Positions 31,391-45,960 of a stretch of DNA of 64,000 bases are shown one piece after another. Below the pieces are notes generated by a model. That model saw only the letters and a list, made by a program, of their open reading frames with translations. It had not been told where the DNA came from and searched no databases. The position numbers were made by a program, and so were the translations under genes. Every line of letters begins with the position of its first letter. The first letter of the stretch is position 1. The stretch is from Oreohelix idahoensis (lineage: Eukaryota > Mollusca > Gastropoda > Stylommatophora > Oreohelicidae): the NCBI GenBank assembly GCA_024509875.1, contig JAMPIV010006376.1:416001-480000 (forward strand). Direction: 5' to 3'.

Positions 31391-32253
31391 GAACTGGGTT
31401 AAGTCAAATGGTAACCACACCAAATTTGCATAATAGCATGTTGACATTGAATAAACAAGCATAAAAAGTCAATGCATTATTTTAATGATGCAATATTCCT
31501 TATTGCATCTCGTAATCTTTTCAAGTTGCTAAAACATGGCGTGGCTCCTCTATCCTTCTAGTGTTCCTTCGTTTATTTGTTAATGTGGTCTGGATTTCAC
31601 GTTTTTCTTATCTCTTCATTTCAATGAAGAGCCAAACTTTCTCTTATTCATTAGTATTCCTTAGTTTGACTTTCTCTCAGCTTAAGGACCTTCATTCTTG
31701 GTAAAAGGTTCAGATATATGCCTGGGTTTACAATTCTTTACCCAGTTTTCGAGCGTAGCTCCGTTTCAGTTATGACTGTGGGCTCTAACAGTTATTGCAT
31801 GCAATTCTTAGCACTACTTACGTTTCTCGTGAATTTACAAAATATAACATTCTACATTTCGAAGTTACACAGTTGCTTTAATTGTGCGAAGTCAATCTCC
31901 TCTATAGAATATCACTGAGCAAAGAGAATTACGTCTTGTCTCGACCGCTCTAAATTCATTACTGATTTTAAAAAAATGGCTTCATCTCTCGTTCATTCCG
32001 GGGGAAGAAAAAGGACTGAGCTTAACCATTGGTGGGAAATCACGTGACCAATGCTTGGCGTAAGCGAAGCTACCCTAATTAATGCTTGGCGTTTCGAAGC
32101 GAAGCTTGGCCTAAAATAATGCGTGGCGTTTCGAAGCTAACCTGGTTTAATTAAACATCTGCGTTGAGATTTTCTTTTATCTTCTGTTTCTATAAAAATT
32201 TATTTTATGTTAATATAGTCTATATCTGAAAACTCACGGTATACGCGGTTACA
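31391..32253. repeat. Right 863-bp long direct repeat
   Basis: Partner of 25,602-26,464. The sequence diverges abruptly on both sides of the pair. Confidence 0.92.
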
Positions 32254-32399
32254 CAAATTCAGTAGACACACGATAGTCCGAACGTTAATTATTCGAAATG
32301 TCAATAATCCCAACGAACCAATATTGTCTTAATGTTGGCGACAGAAAGTAAGGAGTATACCTGAGCTGAATCAAAATTATTTTCTTGGCGGTGAGAGTT

Positions 32400-33015
32400 G
32401 TATGTTGGTAAGAGTCTTTTAAACCACACCAACTTCAACAAACAATGGGCAGGTCAATTAAGGAAAATAACACTCAGCCAACCAAGACAACAGAAAGTCC
32501 TTTGGTAGGGAGGCGTTTGATGCAACGCAGAGAAAGGCGAAAGGAGTCTGTGTTGCTGACTAACCTTCTATCTTCTGAGGAAAATCTCCAGATTTGGTAT
32601 CTGGAATGTCCGAACATTGAACGTACAAGGGAAAACGGTACATGTGGCAGCAGAAATGGAGATTTATAAGATATCATGGGACTCTGCAGGACAAGGTGGA
32701 AGGGCATAGACAGGAAGAAACTGATCATGTGAGAAATGGTGATATCCTCAGGACACGAAGAAGACAGCTCAACTATAGTAAAGGATAGCTCTAATGAAGC
32801 ACAGAAACCACTCACAGACCCAGAACCATAACAGCAACTTTAAACACAGCTAAATTGAAGAGATGTAAAAGAGGTATAGAAAGACTAAAGAACACGTGGA
32901 CAAGAGAACTGGAAACAGACAAGAAGGGAATGAAGAAGACCTTAAGCTGATGGCACGGGACAGGAAGACTTGGCATATGTTTGTTGAAGGGCTGTGCTGC
33001 TTTGGGATTTGAAAG
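32400..33015 (+). mobile_element. Internally deleted RTE-type LINE, second copy
   Basis: ORF start MGRSIKENNTQPTKTTE, close to the one at 24,157. A short AP-endonuclease N-terminus follows (RFGIWNVRTLNVQGK, about 32,588-32,640), then a jump to the polymerase C-terminus (LKNTWTRELETDKKGMKKT, about 32,880-32,945) and the 3' end. Stops and frameshifts are present. It lacks the rest of the endonuclease and all of RT. The deletion points differ from those of the 24-kb copy. Confidence 0.7.
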
Positions 33016-33059
33016 GTGAAAGATGAAGAGTCTTTTTCAAGGCGATCCCAGAACAACGG

Positions 33060-35480
33060 GCTGTCGCTGATGTCACCTACCTAGTTTTCTCATCACGTAC
33101 GCTGTTCACTGTTTTTGTTTTTATATTCCATCACTTACTTACTTTTCATCATCATTTTCCTTTTTTCGGACCTTGTTTAGCATAGAGCCACCACTTCTGC
33201 TGGTCCCATTGCAGGAAGCACGCGCCAAGCAATCGCGTGCTCTCACAGCGGTGGTCTATGTAGCAATAGGTTTTACATTATGATGTTGCCAGCCCAATGA
33301 TTAACCTCATATTACTAGCCTTGTACGAAGTGCCTGATGGAGCATATTCTTTCATTGTCTCACTAGACACACGCAGGAACTACATGGGCCGTTTAAATGT
33401 TAGCCGATTGCATTAACCCGACTGTTTTGGACCTCAGGTTCTGGCAGGGGTACCTTTTTTTTTTTCTTGTATGTTTTTGTTTGAACGCAGGTTTCTTAAC
33501 CCTTTTTGTGCCGCGGAACCCTTTGGTTGTCCGATTGTCGTGGATTTGATGGTATTGTATGGTTGTGATTTTACCTAGTGCGATGCATGAGGTCAGCTGT
33601 GAAGGCTCTTGAGATAAATGTAGCTGTGAATTTACAGAAGGCCCTTCTTGCTACCACTTACGGCCTCACGCATATCTTTTTTACTAATGAATGTGGCTAC
33701 GTTAAAATTCTAGGGTACTGATATGTAATGTGTTGTGATAGATTACATACACACACACAGATATTTAATAAGTCTAATAATATTAATAAAATTTAAAACA
33801 CACTGAACTAACTCAAGCTGTGTAAAATTTTGATAGTAAATTTTCTTTAAATTTATTTGTTCTGAACCAAGGTTTTATTTTGGTCAGAACATATGAAAGG
33901 TTTTGAAATTATTAATGATATGCATGAATATATGGCATAATAAATGAAAAGTGTGTACATAGGTAGTTTACAAGAGTAGTTAATATTACTACTGTTTATA
34001 GTGGTAATTTATCTGGGAGAAGATTAATGGATGTGCTGTTCGGGTGACTTCATCACTCCCTGTCTATGGCTACTAAACATTTTCCCATTATTGATGGAAT
34101 ATAGTTGTGTGTTAGAAAATAAGTTAAGTTGGTGAATGTCCAGCAGGCCAGACGCTCACGTATCTTGAATGAGTAGTTCTGGTGCTGGAATCGGGTGGCC
34201 CCACCTCTCCGTGCTTGGGGGCAATATCAGGAGTCTGGTGGCCCCACCTCTCCGTGCTTGGGGGCAATACAAGGCTGCTCTGACAAAAATTACCAGACTG
34301 CACTGGTCCACTCTTGTATGTTCAACAGAGCATTTGACACCACTTTGGTGCCAAATAAAAAACTCACAGTTCAGGATTATGAATATAGAACACAGTTATC
34401 TGCTAGCAAAACTCAGCTGAGCTGCTGGCTCTAGTATGGCGTCCCTCTAAATATTTCAATTAGCTTTTGGGAAATACACCACTGAATAATTTCTGTGTCT
34501 ACTACTTGGACAGTTTAATTTGAATGGCAAAAATGCGCGTCTGAGCGCCGATAATATGATTATCGGTGGCCAATCACCGCCCTTCCTCTTTCCAAATTCA
34601 AACCTCCTACCAAAAGTCAATTCAGTCATACCTCAGTCAAGTATGTATTATTGTCTGTTGGTCCGTCTGTCTCTACTTGCGTTTTCACAAAAAACACACT
34701 TGTTTTTTGAACCAACTCTGCCGTCCCCTACACAATTTTGCCTTTTTAAAGTTATTTTTAGCCACAACCGTCCACTAATTCCCCTTCTCTTCATTCTAAC
34801 TAGATTTTAGCACTTGAGTCTCAAGGCCACAATTTTTTGAAAATTAGTGACATTTTTTGTTTCAATGCAGTCGCTCGTTGATATGAACAACACAGTCTTT
34901 TGTCAATATCTGCATTACTATCTATCCGTCTGTATAAATGAAAGCACATTATTTCTCTGCTCAAGATGGGCCATCAGGCCAGCTAGGTTTTATATTCCTA
35001 ACATTATTATTAAGAAAAAGTTACTTTTCAAGGTTAGTTGTTTTGTTTTTTTTTTAAATATGTTCGAGCATCTTCTGTAAGGCGTTTGCCGCTGAATTCA
35101 AATAAAGGACGAAGTATCGCAAAAGCGTCCAAGAAATGACTGTTGCGTATAATAGCTAAGGTCCCTTTTGTCCATTTCTTTACTTTGTGTCAACTTGGGG
35201 ACGTGAATTTTTTTCCTTTCCCCCCCCAATTGCGTCTTTTTAGCCTTGCTAGTTTCAAGCACGCGTTCAGTCATATTTTTTCCTTTTGATCTTCGTTCTC
35301 ATCCCGTCTCAAGAGTAAACGTTTTGCCTTCACGTCTAACAAGTTAATTTCCATGGCGGGTGGTGACCCGCGGCGTGGGCGATCATGCCTTCTAGTAACT
35401 TACGCATTCTTTTTATCCCTACATTTTATCCTTTGGAGATATTTTAACGTTGTATCACGGTTAATTTTATCACACCGATG
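33060..35480. other. Non-coding stretch with a short 44-bp duplication
   Basis: No gene recognised. A unit containing GGCCCCACCTCTCCGTGCTT occurs twice in tandem at about 34,192-34,270. A GC-richer stretch near 33,180-33,460 is not identified. Confidence 0.4.
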
Positions 35481-36690
35481 ACGGTTATGGACAACTCGGT
35501 TGGTCCCACGAAGGCTATGGATCCCCTTGATTGTCCGTTGAAGGCTTTGGAACACTTTGATTGTCAGATGAAGGCTGTGGACCACTTTGATTGTCAGATG
35601 AAGGCTGTGGACTACTTTGATTGTCAGATGAAGGCTACTGACCACTTTGATTGTCAGATGAAGGCTATGGATCCCCTTGATTGTCCGTTGAAGAATTTGG
35701 AACACTTTGATTGTCAGATGAAGGCTGTGGATCACTTTGATTGTCAGATGAAGGCTGTGGACCACTTTGATTGTGAGATGGCTATGGACCACTTTGATTG
35801 TCCAATGAAGGCTGTGGATCACTTTGATTGTCAGATGAAGGCTACTGACCACTTTGATTGTCAGATGAAGGCTATGGATCCCCTTGATTGTCCAATAAAG
35901 GCTATGGACCACTTTGATTGTCAGATTAAGGCTATGGACCACTTTGATTGTCAGATTAAGGCTATGGACCACTTTGATTGTCAGATTAAGGCTATGGACC
36001 ACTTTGATTGTCAGATGAAGGCTATGGACCACTTTGATTGTCAGATGAAGGCTGTGGACCACTTTGATTGTCAGATTAAGGCTATGGACCACTTTGATTG
36101 TCAGATTAAGGCTATGGACCACTTTGATTGTCAGATGAAGGCTGTGGACCACTTTGATTGTCAGATGAAGGCTATGGACCACTTTGATTGTCAGATTAAG
36201 GCTATGGACCACTTTGATTGTCATATTAAGGCTATGGACCACTTTGATTGTCAGATGAAGGCTGTGGACCACTTTGATTGTCAGATTAAGGCTATGGACC
36301 ACTTTGATTGTCAGATTAAGGCTATGGACCACTTTGATTGTCAGATGAAGGCTGTGGACCACTTTGATTGTCAGATGAAGGCTATGGACCACTTTGATTG
36401 TCAGATGAAGGCTATGGACCACTTTGATTGTAAAATGAAGGCTATGGACCACTTTGATTGTCAGATGAAGGCTATGGATCACTTTGATTGTCAGATGAAG
36501 GCTATGGACCACTTTGATTGTCAGATGAAGGCTATGGACCACTTTGATTGTCAGATGAAGGCTATGGACCACTTTGATTGTCAGATGAAGGCTATGGACC
36601 CCTGTGACTGTGCGATGAAAGCTATGGGCCACTGTCATTATCCAATGAAGGATATAGGCCCTGTGGTTTTCCGATAAGGATATGGACCAA
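35481..36690. repeat. 30-bp minisatellite, about 40 copies
   Basis: The unit AAGGCTATGGACCACTTTGA plus TTGTCAGATG repeats with an exact 30-bp period; degenerate units continue to about 36,745. Because the period is a multiple of three and the unit has no stop in several frames, both strands appear open (399 codons plus, 443 codons minus). The commonest changes (ATG/ATT, ATG/GTG) alter the plus-strand peptide, so coding is not supported. Confidence 0.9.
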
Positions 36691-36825
36691 TGATTGTCCG
36701 ATGATAACGATGGGCCTTTGTGATTGTCCAATGAAGACTATAAACCCCTGGATGCCTTCTTGAACAAAAATGCGTATAAAAGAATACTTTTTAAAAAGTC
36801 AATTTTAAATTTTATGTTATGTACA

Positions 36826-37381
36826 CCCCATCGAGGCCAGCTCCTTGACGTGGAGATGGGGCTCAAGTACAGCCATCAGCGGCTGAAAAACCAAGACTGG
36901 CCAGGCCCTCCTACACTCGAGCAAGACCACAGTCTGCCCTAGCAAGTCAAGGTGCTGAAGACGGAGGCAACCAGCCAAGAGGCGCACCACAGCAATCAGG
37001 ATGCCACGCACATGCGCTATGGAAGTATGCCTATATCTGCAAAACGTTATGGCACTCGCCCTGTGACGGACACCCATGCAGGCGCAGTGCCGGGCCCTCT
37101 GCCTCGGAAGGGCCCAACCCCTACTACTGGGGGTCCTTCTCAATTGCCCCGTGGAGCCAGGAGGCATGAGAATAGAGCTACTGGCCAAGCAAAGAAAAGA
37201 CCATTTAAAATAATGCACTGGAATGCTGAAGGCGTCAATAGTAAAAAAGACGGCTACAGCAAAAAATTAGAGCTCGAAAATATCTTGAATAACTACAAAA
37301 GACAGTGAAGTTTATACAAGAAACAACATTGCAGATATAGACAATATAGTTCAAGCGAACGAAAGAAGAAGAAGAAGAAGA
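36826..37381 (+). mobile_element. 556-bp internally deleted Nimb-type LINE
   Basis: The first 465 bases or so match the 5' end of the LINE at 55,703-59,246, from CCCCATCGAGG through the start of its endonuclease ORF (KIMHWNAEG...ELENILN). They are joined near 37,291 to the last 85 or so bases of the same LINE, ending in (GAA)n. It is flanked by ATGTTATGTACA at 36,814-36,825 and 37,382-37,393, a target duplication of about 12 bp. The endonuclease ORF now ends after 118 codons, so it can move only with another element's enzymes. Confidence 0.88.
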
Positions 37382-37720
37382 ATGTTATGTACACGGACCT
37401 CCTAGAGTCCATTCACGGAGCCCTAAGAGGTGCATGGTCAACAGACAAAGAAACTCTAACGTAAACTGCTGTTAGGGCATCTGCGAAGGCCTGCCTTCTT
37501 TTTCTTGGGCAAAAAACGTATATAAAATAATAAAAGAAAAGAAAAAACTTCACATTTTAAATTTTATGTTATGTACACGAACCCCACAGCGTCCATTCAC
37601 GGACTCCCAAGAGGGGCATAGACCACAGATAAAGAAACTCTGCTCCAACGGACACCGCTTTTAGTGCATCTGAATGCCGGCCTTCTTTCCTTGACGCCAT
37701 CATCTCTATAAATGAGGTAG
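37382..37720. repeat. Partial tandem duplication flanking the deleted LINE
   Basis: A unit running from TTTTATGTTATGTACAC through GTCCATTCACGGA and AAAGAAACTCT is present at 37,382-37,545 and again at about 37,546-37,700. The same 5' edge lies just left of the LINE at 36,800. The LINE therefore inserted into one unit of a short tandem repeat. Confidence 0.7.
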
Positions 37721-38101
37721 CTAACTGCCAATGAAATGTTCGCTGAGTTGGCACACTGTTTTTAGAAACAGCAAACAAATTGTAGTCGCGTGGGTACGAG
37801 AGTCGACCATTTATCATTATGCCTGTCAGATAGTAACAGAAGACGTACAATTACCACTGTCTGGGATTTCATTAGGTGCGTGTACTTAGCCAAACAGCTT
37901 TCTGAAAGGTCTACTCTACCACTGTTCTCGTAGCATATTCTTAAAAAGAGATCAGAAGGTGACGCTGCCAATGGATCAGGCGATAGTATTACAAGGCAGT
38001 CGTAGTTCTGAAAAGACAGGGTAGAAAGGCAGATGGAGGCCGAAAATCACATGGAGAAGAGAGCGGGTGACAGGTATTCAAGGGATAAGGATGACATAGA
38101 A

Positions 38102-38730
38102 CAGTGCTCTTCAACCTTTTAACACTTAGCGCCCACTTTTGTAACTTTCGTGAGGGTAAAATTTCCTTACCGCCCACTAATATTTAAATTGAAGAAAAAT
38201 AACGTTGCATACCCTACATAAAACAATAAAATTAATTGAAATCACCTTTAATTTAATGAGATCCTTGAATCTGATGCTGAGAAACTAAATGTTGGATATC
38301 TGGTTCGATTTTCGTAAGGAACAAGCGAAGGTCTCCTCTTTCAGTGATTTTCAGACAGTTTCTCTGTTTGGTGACAATATGATTCACAGCCCTAAAGCCT
38401 GGTTCCACTAGATATGAGGTAGGAAAAGGTAGCAGTAAATTAAATATCATTTTCCACATATTTGGATATAAGGCAGGCATTTTTTTTATTTTGCCAGAGT
38501 TTTTTGGTATAAACCACTACTGAAATTCGATTTGCTCTCTTCATCATATTTAAGTTCTAATAGTTCTTCTTGACATGTTATATCAGCCTCAGCAGCATTT
38601 GCAGTAAAAGAATTCACCATCCAGTAATACACCTTCAAGTTCAACATATCACTAAATCGTTTTTCCATATCCAATTTAAGTTCATTGAGGTGACTGCTGT
38701 AATTATTCTTCCGCCCACCTGAAAGCATAG
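38102..38730 (-). pseudogene. hAT transposase C-terminal remnant (ZBED/SCAND3-like)
   Basis: On the minus strand, two frames joined by a shift near 38,482 give the C-terminal dimerisation region of animal hAT-type proteins. Examples are FPTSYLVEPGFRAVNHIV, then CLKITERGDLRLFLTKIEPD, ending LVSQHQ. Upstream lies LNELKLDMEKRFSDML and further hAT-like text to about 38,700. At 38,102 the sequence CAGTGCTCTTCAACC resembles a hAT terminal inverted repeat. The other end, the zinc finger and most of the catalytic domain are not visible. Clearly non-functional. Confidence 0.75.
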
Positions 38731-38929
38731 GTTTAAGAGCACTGACATAGAAGAACCGTGAGATAACGGTACACGGCAGACGGACTTTGCTTGACGTTGC
38801 TGAATGTCTTAAGCTCATTAAAGAACTGAAAGATAATGAGTGAATGAATGTTCTTCTTCTTTCGCCCTCATATACTTCTCTCATAATGCTGATAGTATAA
38901 CCAAGCAATCATTGTTCTGTAGGCACCAG

Positions 38930-39150
38930 GACAAAGGAAGTAAGTGAAAAACACATGGACAAGAGAGCTGGAGGCAGACGTGACAACAATGAGTAAAACA
39001 TGAACAGACCTTGAGTTGATGGCATGAGACCTTGAGTTGATGGCATGAGACCTTGAGTTGATGGCATGTGACCGTGAGTTGATGGCATGAGACCTTGAGT
39101 TGATGGCATGCGACAGGGGGACTTGATTATGCATTTGTTGGCCGAAGCTT
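38930..39150 (+). mobile_element. RTE 3' end with an internal 21-bp expansion
   Basis: The frame KNTWTRELEADV (from about 38,950) continues into the DLELMA box. There a 21-bp unit (GACCTTGAGTTGATGGCATGA) is repeated five times (39,007-39,111) before the rest of the RTE tail. In other RTE copies here this box is single. Confidence 0.75.
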
Positions 39151-39156
39151 TTTTTT

Positions 39157-39180
39157 TGGGGGGGGCCGGGGGGGGGGGGC
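39157..39180. repeat. G-rich run
   Basis: Consecutive G runs broken by CC, next to the RTE tail. A second G17 run is at about 39,957-39,973. These are possible assembly weak points. Confidence 0.8.
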
Positions 39181-39834
39181 CTGGAAAGTGCAAAAGAAGA
39201 TTATTTTCAAAGGTGTCGTTGTGTGTATTCAACGCTGGGTCCATGAGAAGTGGAGCGGCATTAACGGATGATATCCATTTTATTTTATTCATTTTCTCAT
39301 GTTTTTCACTTAGCTCTCGCGTTTTTTCTGTCCCCGACGAAGACCTTATAATTACAACACAGGCCGATTTTATTAGTCTTTTGTCCTAGTAAGATGCATC
39401 ATATTTTTTTCGATTAAAAAAAACAAAAAAACCTTCCCCTTCAAGTGAAATTACAGCGTTTAAGAGTTGATGAAGATAATACAAATATGATTTTATCTGT
39501 GTTTTCTTTTTTTCCTCCTCGCCTTCACTGAATTTTCAAGGTTTCTCGAATCTTCAAAAGCACTTTTTTCCCTACCAACCTATCTGGCACAACTGCCACC
39601 TCGTTCGTTCGTGAAAGATTCTCTGTTAGAATATTATGCCTATAGTGAACAAAATGGGACAGGACGCGACAGTTGTAGCCAGAGGGGAAAATACAAGGAC
39701 TTGTAAATCGATTATTCAAATAATTACTTTGTACAGGGAACTGGGTACTCCATAGCACGTGGGAGTCCATTAATATGGGTTATGGGTTGACAGGGGGTTG
39801 AGAAATACGCGGAGAGACAAGACAGACAGCCATA

Positions 39835-43103
<3,269 letters not shown>

Positions 43104-43290
43104 GGCTGAGTGAGTGAGTAGGTGGGTGGGTTAATGGATGGAAGAATGGATGGATAGTGGATGATTGAATGATTAAGCAGGGTGGGTGTTAGAGCTGAGG
43201 TTTGGGTAAACGAATGGATTTATTTTAGATGGATAAAGTAACTAAAATGATGTTTTATATTTCAGATCACAACCGAGAAAGAACGACATG

Positions 43291-43350
43291 GCTGGCGACT
43301 GTAAGGCTGGCGACTGTAAGGGTGGCGACTGTAAGGGTGGCGACTGCATA
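43291..43350. repeat. 15-bp tandem repeat, four copies
   Basis: GGCGACTGTAAGGGT-type units in tandem. A (CT)n run of about 50 bp follows at 43,427-43,478. Confidence 0.8.
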
Positions 43351-43419
43351 GATTTAAGTTCTGCAGCAACATCTAGTGAGTATTCGAACACAAATTTACG
43401 TTGTCGAGTACTTGAACGT

Positions 43420-43474
<55 letters not shown>

Positions 43475-43549
43475 CTCTGAGTGTCAGGATCAAGGATGAG
43501 AGACAAAGGGCAGGATGTCAGACGGGCCTGTGTGTTGTAGACTGAAACG

Positions 43550-43612
43550 TGACGCCACTGTGTTTCGAACCCGGCACTTTTGCCGAGAGAGTCCCGCGGT
43601 CTAACCAGTACA
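43550..43612 (-). mobile_element. tRNA-like SINE head
   Basis: On the minus strand an A box TGGTTAGACCG and a B box GGGTTCGAAAC are spaced as in a tRNA. No intact cloverleaf can be drawn, so it is read as a SINE head. The body may extend toward lower coordinates. Confidence 0.5.
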
Positions 43613-43799
43613 GATGAAGCAAGTTAAAAAGTTAGTTGCTTATCCTTTAAACGACGTGGCGATCAACCCCAGCTTTTATTGACTGTTTGTGATTTTTCTA
43701 GGCAATTTTTTCATTCAGTAGTTTGCCATTGCTTTCTGAACGGTACGGCGCTTATACCATTGTTAAAAATCCACACAAAGCGATCTGCTACCAAACCGC

Positions 43800-43872
43800 C
43801 TGCAGCAGGTTTCGAACCTGGTATATCTGGATTATGAAACTGCGTTCATATCCATTAGGCCACAGACGCCGA
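43800..43872 (-). mobile_element. tRNA-like sequence (SINE head or tRNA pseudogene)
   Basis: Minus strand: A box TGGCCTAATGG (43,853-43,863) and B box GGTTCGAAACC (43,808-43,818). The A box is of the tRNA-Arg type. The acceptor arms do not pair and no clean anticodon stem forms, so a functional tRNA gene is unlikely. Confidence 0.5.
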
Positions 43873-44214
43873 CATGATGAAGCAAGACGCATAAATAACA
43901 ATACTGCAATGACCCACGACGCTGCCACCAGGCGTGCAAGCATAGAGAATATTTATAATCTATATTCATATTTTCGCTTTGTAAAGTTCTCGGGCGCCTC
44001 TGACAAGAAAAAGACAGAAAATCACTACAGCTCACTCAGGCTTGTCGTAAAATAAGGCTCTACATTACACTGGCAAACTCATCGTGTAAAACTAATAGCC
44101 GCACTAACCACTGCCGCAAACAGGGTGGCAATGGTGGTTCCAAGCAGGAGATACTAACGATGCTGTTGACAAATCATGTTCTTTTATTGTCATTTGAACG
44201 GCCTCTTTCTTGAT

Positions 44215-44543
44215 CTTTCTTCTTTTCACCTTTGATCTCTCAAAGAAACATAGGCCTTCAACAAAAGTCTTCCCGTCCCGTGCCATCCGCTCCAAGTCTT
44301 TTACATGACGTCTTCATCCCCTTCATGTTCTCTTTTCCATGTGTTCTTTGGTTGTCTTCTACCTTTCTTACACTGCGGGTTCCAGAACAGGGATTGTCTT
44401 GTAATACTATCATAAGGTTTTTTTTTCAGTGTGTGTCCTATCCATGTCCAGCACCTTCTTCTTATCATTTCTTGTTCCACTGGAGCTTTTTCTAGCTCTT
44501 GTCATCAGTTTCACATTAGTGATCTTGTCATGCCACTTCGGGA
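44215..44543 (-). pseudogene. RTE polymerase C-terminal fragment
   Basis: Minus-strand text from KWHDKITNVKLMTRARK (near 44,530) through ITRQSLFWNPQ-like sequence to ERMARDGKTFVEGLCFF (near 44,290-44,240). Frameshifts separate the pieces. It is the same family as the fragments at 45,935-46,790. Its upstream end is cut exactly where the plus-strand SINE begins. Confidence 0.75.
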
Positions 44544-44815
44544 GCCGCGCTGGTGTAATGGTTACCACAATGCGCTGGCGATCGGGTGATCCAGGTTCAA
44601 GCCCGGGCGAGGTCATTTGAACGAGTGTCGTCGACCGGGACTTGGACTGGATTAATTCGAGCCCTGTCGAAGACATTTGAAGGAGTGTCATCGACCAGGG
44701 ACTGGCGGCTCCTGAACTGACCCAGCTCAAATGGGTACCGTCCGAAGACAGCGAGTTTTTACCTGAATGGCGAGTGGACACCTGTCAGTGTACAGGGAAA
44801 AAAGAAATACTCACG
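44543..44815 (+). mobile_element. tRNA-derived SINE
   Basis: Head with A box TGGTGTAATGG (about 44,550-44,560) and B box GGTTCAAGCCC (about 44,592-44,602), well spaced. The body contains an internal repetition (CATTTGAACGAGTGTCGTCG, then CATTTGAAGGAGTGTCATCG) and AATGGGTACC, a motif shared with the SINE at 24,860-25,140. It inserted next to or into the RTE fragment on its left. Confidence 0.75.
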
Positions 44816-44924
44816 TAAAAATCAGTCTCAGTTAGATATACTAACCGGAGATTCTCGACTCGAGTAATAGCGGGCGTACGTTTAAAAAAAAAATACCACT
44901 TCAATCTTTTTATTAAATATTAGA

Positions 44925-45080
44925 CAAACATAAAGGTATGTTTTCAGGCACTTGTAAGAAATAAAGAAGCAGAACACTAGACAACCAAAAACAAACAAAC
45001 AACAGACGTGAGTGGCTTACCCAGGACTCCAACCCCCGACCTTCCGAGCGACAACCCCGCCTAGCTATGCAAGCGAATCA
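44925..45080 (-). mobile_element. tRNA-derived SINE (family of the 53.6-kb palindrome)
   Basis: Minus-strand head with A-box-like TAGCTAGGCGG and B-box-like GGGGTTGGAGTCC (45,020-45,075). The body is AAGCCACTCACGTCTGTTGT, then a tail ending in CATAAAGGTATG-complement text. The body, without the head, recurs twice in the palindrome at 53,647-53,861. Confidence 0.7.
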
Positions 45081-45229
45081 CACTATCCTCCCTGCCATCT
45101 AGGCATCATGTTTATACAATCCTTTTATTCTAGGCAAGCATTCATGTTTTTAAAGTATGTAGCTTTTTTGGTTTGTTGTTTTTGTTGTTCACTGTGTTTC
45201 AGGAGAACAACAAAAAACAACAACAAAAA

Positions 45230-45315
45230 AGCTACAGACCTTGAGCAGATGTCACGGGACAGGGAGACTTAGCGTACGTTTGCGGAAGGCCTATACTCTT
45301 TGATAAATTTAAAGG
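45230..45315 (+). mobile_element. RTE 3' end fragment
   Basis: Reads DLEQMSRDRET, stop, then RTFAEGLYSL in frame. This is the typical last codons of the RTE polymerase with one nonsense change. Truncated at the 5' side. Confidence 0.65.
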
Positions 45316-45960
45316 TTAAAGAAGAAGAAGAATAATAATCACAAAAGAGACTATGCAAAGGAAAATAAAGACATTTGAATACCATCATTGTGATTGTCGC
45401 CTCATATTTTTTTAATTATCTTTATCTATAGGTAATGGCAGTAAAAGTGGGAGTTTTTTTTTTTATCGGGAGCATTCATCTTCTCTTCACAACCTAGGTA
45501 ATCTTCTTTGTCCTCTGCCCTAGTAAAACACGTTATCTTTTTTCGCTTTTTTCTTTTTTTAAAGCCCACACATTTTCTCTTCACATATTTAAAGAGATAT
45601 TTAAAAAAAAATGACATTATTCACTATTGCTTGACCAGTTAAAATAATATGAAAGCTAACAGAACGAGAAATGAGCGATTGCGTGGAACAGACACGCCCG
45701 AGTGGGCGTCTAGGCAACAATAATGATTGGACACTGCAATACTGGATAAAACATAAACCGAGGCGAATAGAAAACTGAAACGAAATATTAAGGACTTTGG
45801 GGAAACGGAGAACCAGTGTGTATTTGACTGGAAATAGCTTGAAAGAAGAGATATGAAATTATTATAAAGAAGCAGAAAGAGATCCAGGAGGAGCATGAGA
45901 ATAAGTATTTGGGAGTTAGTTATCAGTTCCACGTGAAGCACATGCCTTCAACGAATATAG

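Larger units (their letters stand above)
25602..32253 (-). mobile_element. 6.65-kb unit with long direct terminal repeats (LARD-like)
   Basis: Two 863-bp direct repeats (25,602-26,464 and 31,391-32,253) align without gaps and differ at about five positions. On the minus strand the repeat starts TGTAACCGCG and ends near ...TTAACCCA, so TG...CA ends are possible. The interior (26,465-31,390) has one 341-codon minus-strand ORF next to the right repeat and 3.9 kb of T-rich non-coding sequence. This resembles a large non-autonomous LTR derivative. Against that, no clear target duplication, primer-binding site or polypurine tract was found. A tandem duplication of a host segment is the alternative. 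Confidence 0.55.

Noticed and set aside
35400..36731. 399- and 443-codon frames through the 30-bp minisatellite
   Set aside because: Both strands are open for the same arithmetic reason, and the frequent unit differences change the plus-strand amino acids without any bias against replacement.
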